DNA of 64,000 nt from Berberis thunbergii. Taxonomy: Eukaryota > Streptophyta > Magnoliopsida > Ranunculales > Berberidaceae. The stretch spans positions 103,189 through 167,188 of the forward strand of contig QNQO01002086.1 in assembly GCA_003290165.1 (NCBI GenBank). The letters run 5' to 3'. Of the stretch, positions 59,961 to 64,000 are shown one piece after another (position 1 is the first letter of the stretch; every line of letters begins with the position of its first letter). A program made the translations under genes and the position numbers. The notes below the pieces were generated by a model, which ran no database searches, was not told where the DNA came from, and saw only the letters and a list, made by a program, of their open reading frames with translations.

Positions 59961-60264
59961 TTCTGTTTAATAATTTTGAAATCTTTTAATTCAAATATTT
60001 ATTTAATTAAATTTGAAATATTTATTAATTGAATAGTCTCACGCATAGAAATGTTTTGCTAATTTATTTAAATACTATTAACTTCACAAATTAATAATGT
60101 AAAATCATAATGTATCCATTACAAATTAAAAATTTTAAACCGTACTGTATAGTTACAAATTAAAAAACACATCAGTACATTTTTTAGGGATGTGGGGCTG
60201 ATGATGGTTTGTCGACAGTAGCGGGAGGCTCGACAAATTAATCCCCGACTGCTTGAGACCCCTA

Positions 60265-60896
60265 ATAACATACTCCACCTAATTGCCTCTTGTGCTTGTC
60301 AGAGGGAGGCCAATCTTTCAGCTTTAACATTAGCGGCCACGAGTTTTCATAGGCCTTGCCTTCTGTATACCCTTTGAAGAAATGTTGTGTACTGATATCA
60401 ACTTGCATTTCAAAGCTGAATCAGAGTTGTGATACAACATATTTGACCACCAATGACTGTTTATGTAGTGCTAAAATGTGGGGCCAAGTTTCAACATAAA
60501 AGCTCATAGAATTTCCCCAGATTATATAATGAAACTCTGTTTATACTAAAGTGCTTCTAGCTCATGAAACTGTTTTACTAGATTCCTGATGAACTATCAA
60601 TTGGTAATGATTGCTTAAAGCTTTCTGTAATAGAACATGACCAATTCTAATTTTGATTTTGACAACATTAACAAAAGATAATAATACAGATCCAATAATT
60701 AACAAAAATAAGAGGCGAAAGGACTGACCTGACAGTTCACTAGGCAGTCAATGGCCTTCACTTCAGGTGACTTAGAACCACCCCCTAAAAGATTTCCCTC
60801 TCGAATCTCCTGGCAGCAACTAAGGCAGAGTTCATATGAGCCGTTTGGGCAGCTTCTATGAAGATCAAATATTGACGTTGCACAATTATTGCTGCA
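60265..60896 (-). pseudogene. Captured JmjC histone demethylase fragment (JMJ25/IBM1-like)
   Basis: 60896-60729 reads [20 protein letters not shown], then [19 protein letters not shown], and after a gap VKAIDCL. 60405-60265 reads EMQVDISTQHFFKGYTEGKA, then WPLMLKLKDWPPS. In plant KDM3-type demethylases the Cys-rich C4 segment and the FFxGYxEGR...WPEMLKLKDWP segment lie in this order upstream of the JmjC catalytic domain. These enzymes remove H3K9 methylation. The domain with the iron-binding His is missing and a stop follows at LGGVCY. Confidence 0.85.
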
Positions 60897-60920
60897 ACAG
60901 AGTCAGAAATGTTAATCACA

Positions 60921-60985
60921 CACTACAACACAAATGCCCTTTAATAGCGTTTCAAAAAACGCTATGGTAGGATACCATAGCGTTC
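60921..60985. mobile_element. Solitary family 2-type CACTA terminus
   Basis: CACTACAACACAAATGCCCTT, followed by TTTAATAGCGTTTC and the palindrome AACGCTATGGTAGGATACCATAGCGTT. These are the terminus and subterminal unit of the CACTA-2 family, here without a partner end, lying between two captured fragments of CACTA-4. Confidence 0.75.
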
Positions 60986-61184
60986 CACATGAATGTGGTT
61001 AGTCTTTTTTATTTTTTTACCTGGTGGAGTGGGAGGTTCTATTTTTATGATTACTGGGTCTGTCCTATAACCAAATATGTAGACCATTTTCATTTTTAAG
61101 CACATACTATAATGTGTAAGGTTTGTATCTGGACTCAAAGCCATGGTAGATATAAGATCCAATCTTTTCTCAAGTCTTCTTGTA

Positions 61185-62412
61185 AATATCCTATAAGCAA
61201 GTTCCCCATACTTCTTTAGCACAACTGATTCCACCTACAAATTATAACAATAATTATACCAGCAAATTTCTGACAGAAAGCATCAAATACACATTAAGTT
61301 ACAATGCGAGAACTAAACATTAAATACCTCATCAGTCTGCGCTATTTTAATTATGTCCTTTATATCTACACATGAAGTTAAAGACAATGTTAGTCGGAAG
61401 TTGAGAGAATGACATACATGAAAAAGGAGTAATATTACAAACTAACACTACCCAAATTGTTTTAAATTGTGAAAAAGAAAGGTACCAACAGAATATAAGT
61501 CTTCCATCTCTCCACTGATGGGGCGGCAACCCAATTGGCCAAGGGCCGCTCTAACATGTTCAAAGGTCATGCTACGACCTTCTTCACTTTTCTGCTAGAA
61601 AGTTATGCAAAATGGAAGGTTAAGATTATGACTTCAATATATTCAAACAGAAGTTGTGGTGGTGCCCCAGTGCGCCTAGATTCCATGAGTGAATAGAAAG
61701 GTGGAACAACATTAGACTTAAATGAATCACCCCTCTATCCTATACGAGTAAGAACAAGGATTTTTTTCCCCTTTAAAGAACAGAGATAAATCCCAATAGA
61801 ACCATCACCATACCTTGAGCTAGGCACCTTTCAACACAAACACTTCTTCGAAATCCACTAACACAGTAACTACGTGTGAAATAAGCTAAGAGCACTCAGA
61901 CTCTGACATGACAAGAATTAGGTTACTTCTTTCTAAACAAAGTATAATTCTCAACTATTGTAACAAAACTGTGGTTTCAAATCCCAAATATCAAAAAAGA
62001 AAATCATAACCTTAAATGATGGTGGAGTTAACAAAAGAAAACAATGGTTCCAGCTATTGAAGGTGTTGTGTCATCACCTGTACTATTAACTTTAACTTTT
62101 TACTGTGAGCTTCTTGTTGCTTCTAGCATTGCATTTAATACAAGCCAGCTCCATTGTTTAGCCTTGATCTCACATTTGCATTGCAAGCCTGGATTACACA
62201 GAGAAACATAACAATAAATTATTTATCTAAATCAGACACATTTCAATATGCATATTAGATTGTTCTCAATGGAAATATATAAATAATCCCAGTATCTGTT
62301 ATAACTGTAAACCTTTCTAATTCAGATGGAATTGCAGCTCTCATAGCCTGTTGTTCAACTGTCTCTGGTACTGTCAACTTACAACCAGAAGTTATACATG
62401 AGTCAGACAACC
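61185..62412 (-). pseudogene. Captured RNA polymerase III subunit RPC3 exons
   Basis: Minus strand in order: 62412-62290 (LTVPETVEQQAMRAAIPSEL, then ERFTVITDTG), 61600-61496 (EEGRSMTFEHVRAALGQLGC, then SGEMEDLYSV), about 61369-61323 (IKDIIKIAQTDE) and 61234-61185 (VESVVLKKYGELAYRIF). The last three read as consecutive exons of RPC3/RPC82, a winged-helix subunit needed for Pol III initiation. The first block also fits it. The open frame continues past the last match into unrelated sequence. Confidence 0.65.
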
Positions 62413-62981
62413 TAATGAATGAAATCCAACAGTTTAACAGTTGAAAACACAGCAGGTAGCAGTTCATTCATCAACATTTCTTTCATAACGATAACAATAC
62501 TTAAAATTAATAGAAAGTCTGATCACAGTATCAGTGTCATCAGGGAACTTGTTATTAGCTTAGCCCAAACAGGCTTTTTCCAACTATGAGTTCTTCACTT
62601 CTTCTTTGAATATAACAGTGAAGGAGCAACGCACTATAAAAGACAATGCAAAGAATGAAATCAACAAAGTAAAGCATGCTAATCAAACACCAGTAAACAC
62701 GTATCATTAGCGTAACATGATGCTTTTGATAACTCTATTTCACTTAAAGAAACACGTGTACAAATTAAGTTGTTCCATATTAAAACTTGAAAATAAAAAG
62801 CAAAACAAAAAAGAAGAAGAAGAGAAAGGGAAATGGAAGAAAATACAACTATTATGTCTATGATCTAGGGTCATTCTAATAAACAACACAATAATATTAA
62901 CGCAATTGCTACCATTAGGTCCATCACCCTAATTAGCCCTAACCTTGGAAAATCAGTAAAGGGAGTGGTCAAACTACTTAC

Positions 62982-63314
62982 ATAGGCAACTTTGCCTACT
63001 ATCAAATGCGAGCATTTCGGGCTATTTTCTCCGACATCAACTCCACCTCCACTCACAAGCTTAGATCTAACCTGCAAAGACAAACCCAGACATCAATTTC
63101 ACGGTGAAGTTCAAAAAGTTACAGTTTTCCAACAGATTTGAAGTGAAATTTCGTGAAATTGAAACAAAACCTCACAAAGAGGAACTAAAATGAACTGAAG
63201 TACCTCTTGTTCTTGGATTGGATCGAAGCCAAGAAGAGCGAAGCGGACGCTAAGGAAGACCTTCGATTGCTCGGCGGCTTCGAGGGACGAATCGTCTTCG
63301 TTGTTTCGAAGCAT
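62982..63314 (-). pseudogene. Captured first two exons of a BRCT-domain protein
   Basis: Exon 1, 63314-63204, starts MLRNNEDDSSLEAAEQ and reads FLSVRFALLGFDPIQEQE. Exon 2, 63071-62982, reads VRSKLVSGGGVDVGENSPKC, then SHLIVGKVAY. Together they form the first half of a BRCT repeat like that of the plant At4g02110-type and TopBP1/MEI1-like DNA-damage proteins. The frame is continuous across GAG|GTACTT...TTGCAG|GTTAGA, with both splice sites intact. An in-frame ATG also lies upstream at 63350. A minus-strand TATA-like box sits about 120 bp upstream, so the donor's own 5' region may have been captured. Confidence 0.82.
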
Positions 63315-63424
63315 TTTGTGCGAAATAGAAGTGAAGAAGAAAGAAAACAAGGTTTGATTTGAAACCCTAAGAGAGAGATATGAGTGGGAGAGAGAAAAGA
63401 AGAAATGGAGGATTTTATTTTGGG

Positions 63425-63475
63425 TTTTTTATAAATACGAATTTGATTTTTGTTTTGGGGAGTGGCGCCAATATT
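63425..63475 (-). promoter_or_regulatory. TATA-like box and E2F-type motif upstream of the BRCT fragment
   Basis: On the minus strand ATTGGCGCC (63472-63464; fits WTTSSCSS) is followed by GTATTTATAAAAAA (about 63438-63425). The TATA-like box is about 110 bp before the ATG. It is promoter-like, but no activity can be shown from sequence. Confidence 0.4.
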
Positions 63476-63599
63476 CAAAATTCACCCCAATTTTTTTGCC
63501 CAGAAAGCACGTGCCAGATTTTTAGAGGAGGGGACATTTTGTGCGACGAATATTTCTAATTCGTCGCACAAACATCACATTTGTTTATTTTGGAGAAAA

Positions 63600-63776
63600 T
63601 TTTTTATATCATTATTTTAATTAATTAATTAAACTTCGACATTCATTTAACAAATTTATGGTAAAAATTCATGTAATTAACAAAATTTAATTAAATGAAC
63701 TAACAAAATACATAATATTATTAACATCTTGTAAATGACCTAACATTATATTCTTTCAAATGTATTTAATCTGAAT
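63600..63776. other. AT-rich spacer in CACTA-4
   Basis: TTAATTAATTAA-rich noncoding DNA similar in composition to 59970-60180. Nothing else seen. Confidence 0.5.
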
Positions 63777-64000
63777 CAGTAGAGTAATCACTTTCGACTT
63801 CTTCTTCAAATTCATTTGACATGGTTGCCTCAGATTCTCCAACTCCATCTTTGGTAGAGAATCACTACTTCCGACTTCTTCTTCAAATTCATTTGACATG
63901 GTGCCTCAGATCTCCTAAAACTCCATCTTTTGCAGGTACCATCTCAACATCATATTCGTCATCAATCGGAGGAAGTTCGACATAACTCAAATGGCTGTTG
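63777..64000 (-). pseudogene. Acidic coding-like tail with a tandem duplication
   Basis: The minus strand reads SYVELPPIDDEYDVEMVPAK and, in the copy nearest the stop, MSNEFEEEVESDYSTDSD followed by a stop near 63774. A block of about 75 bp (GACTTCTTCTTCAAATTCATTTGACATGG) is duplicated at about 63799 and 63873 with frame damage. Acidic C-termini of this kind occur in CACTA transposase-associated proteins, but I cannot assign it. Confidence 0.35.

Larger units (their letters stand above)
59231..64000 (-). mobile_element. CACTA-4: third CACTA family, gene-capturing, continues past window end
   Basis: Left end CACTACAAAAAAAAGGC at 59231, preceded by ATC. Subterminal repeats of a third type (GCGACGAAAATAATCTTCGTCGC) fill 59250-59960, and the same motif reappears at 63540-63575 (GTGCGACGAA...TTCGTCGCAC). 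Minus-strand fragments of JmjC, RPC3 and BRCT genes lie between. No right terminus is visible before 64000, so the boundary and target duplication are not confirmed. Confidence 0.7.

Noticed and set aside
59231..64000. CACTA-4 ending within the window
   Set aside because: No GTAGTG-type terminus with subterminal repeats is found after 63575; the right end is probably beyond 64000 or lost.

Overview
This is nuclear DNA of a flowering plant, probably a large, repeat-rich genome. It is AT-rich, has plant-type introns, and carries Athila-like and Tat-like Ty3/gypsy retrotransposons and several CACTA (En/Spm) DNA transposons. I see no complete host gene. Nearly every gene-like stretch is either a decayed transposon protein or a fragment of a host gene carried inside a CACTA element.

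Layout. (1) 1-16457: an Athila-like LTR retrotransposon on the + strand, with its 5' part outside the window. Its reverse transcriptase is split by CACTA-1 (1359-11306), which has a perfect GTA target duplication and carries pieces of ribosomal protein L1, a cullin, a possible Rif1-like gene and a lambda-class glutathione transferase. (2) 16458-27430: wreckage of a Tat-like element (LTR, gag zinc knuckle, antisense ORF, tandem array), interrupted by CACTA-2 (17500-24690, AAC duplication). CACTA-2 carries ABCB transporter, 4CL-like, bHLH, PICKLE/CHD and NDUFB10 fragments. (3) 27431-29237: unassigned, LTR-like. (4) 29238 to 56191 (or to 58960): a CACTA region with a decayed TNP2-type transposase and a second En/Spm protein, plus MBF1, OPT, NUP1, TPX2 and alpha/beta-hydrolase fragments. 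CACTA-3 (44300-54248, ATA duplication) sits inside it and carries at least nine fragments: SEC14, G3BP-like, ERD6-like, OPT, BRM, PP2C, phosphomevalonate kinase, RH7 and the GSTL tail. (5) 56192-58960: another CACTA 3' part with two BRM exons. (6) 59231 to beyond the window end: CACTA-4, with JmjC demethylase, RPC3 and BRCT-protein fragments.

The main signal is a dense colony of gene-capturing (Pack-type) CACTA elements. Three families are told apart by self-complementary subterminal repeats: CCACGGC..., CCGCTATGG... and GCGACGAA.... In every element all recognised fragments point the same way, keep introns and splice sites, and begin next to one terminus that has promoter-like features, including E2F-type motifs in CACTA-1 and CACTA-3. 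Some cargo is shared between elements. Two elements carry consecutive exons of one BRAHMA-type gene. Family names come from reading translated motifs by eye; no database search was possible.
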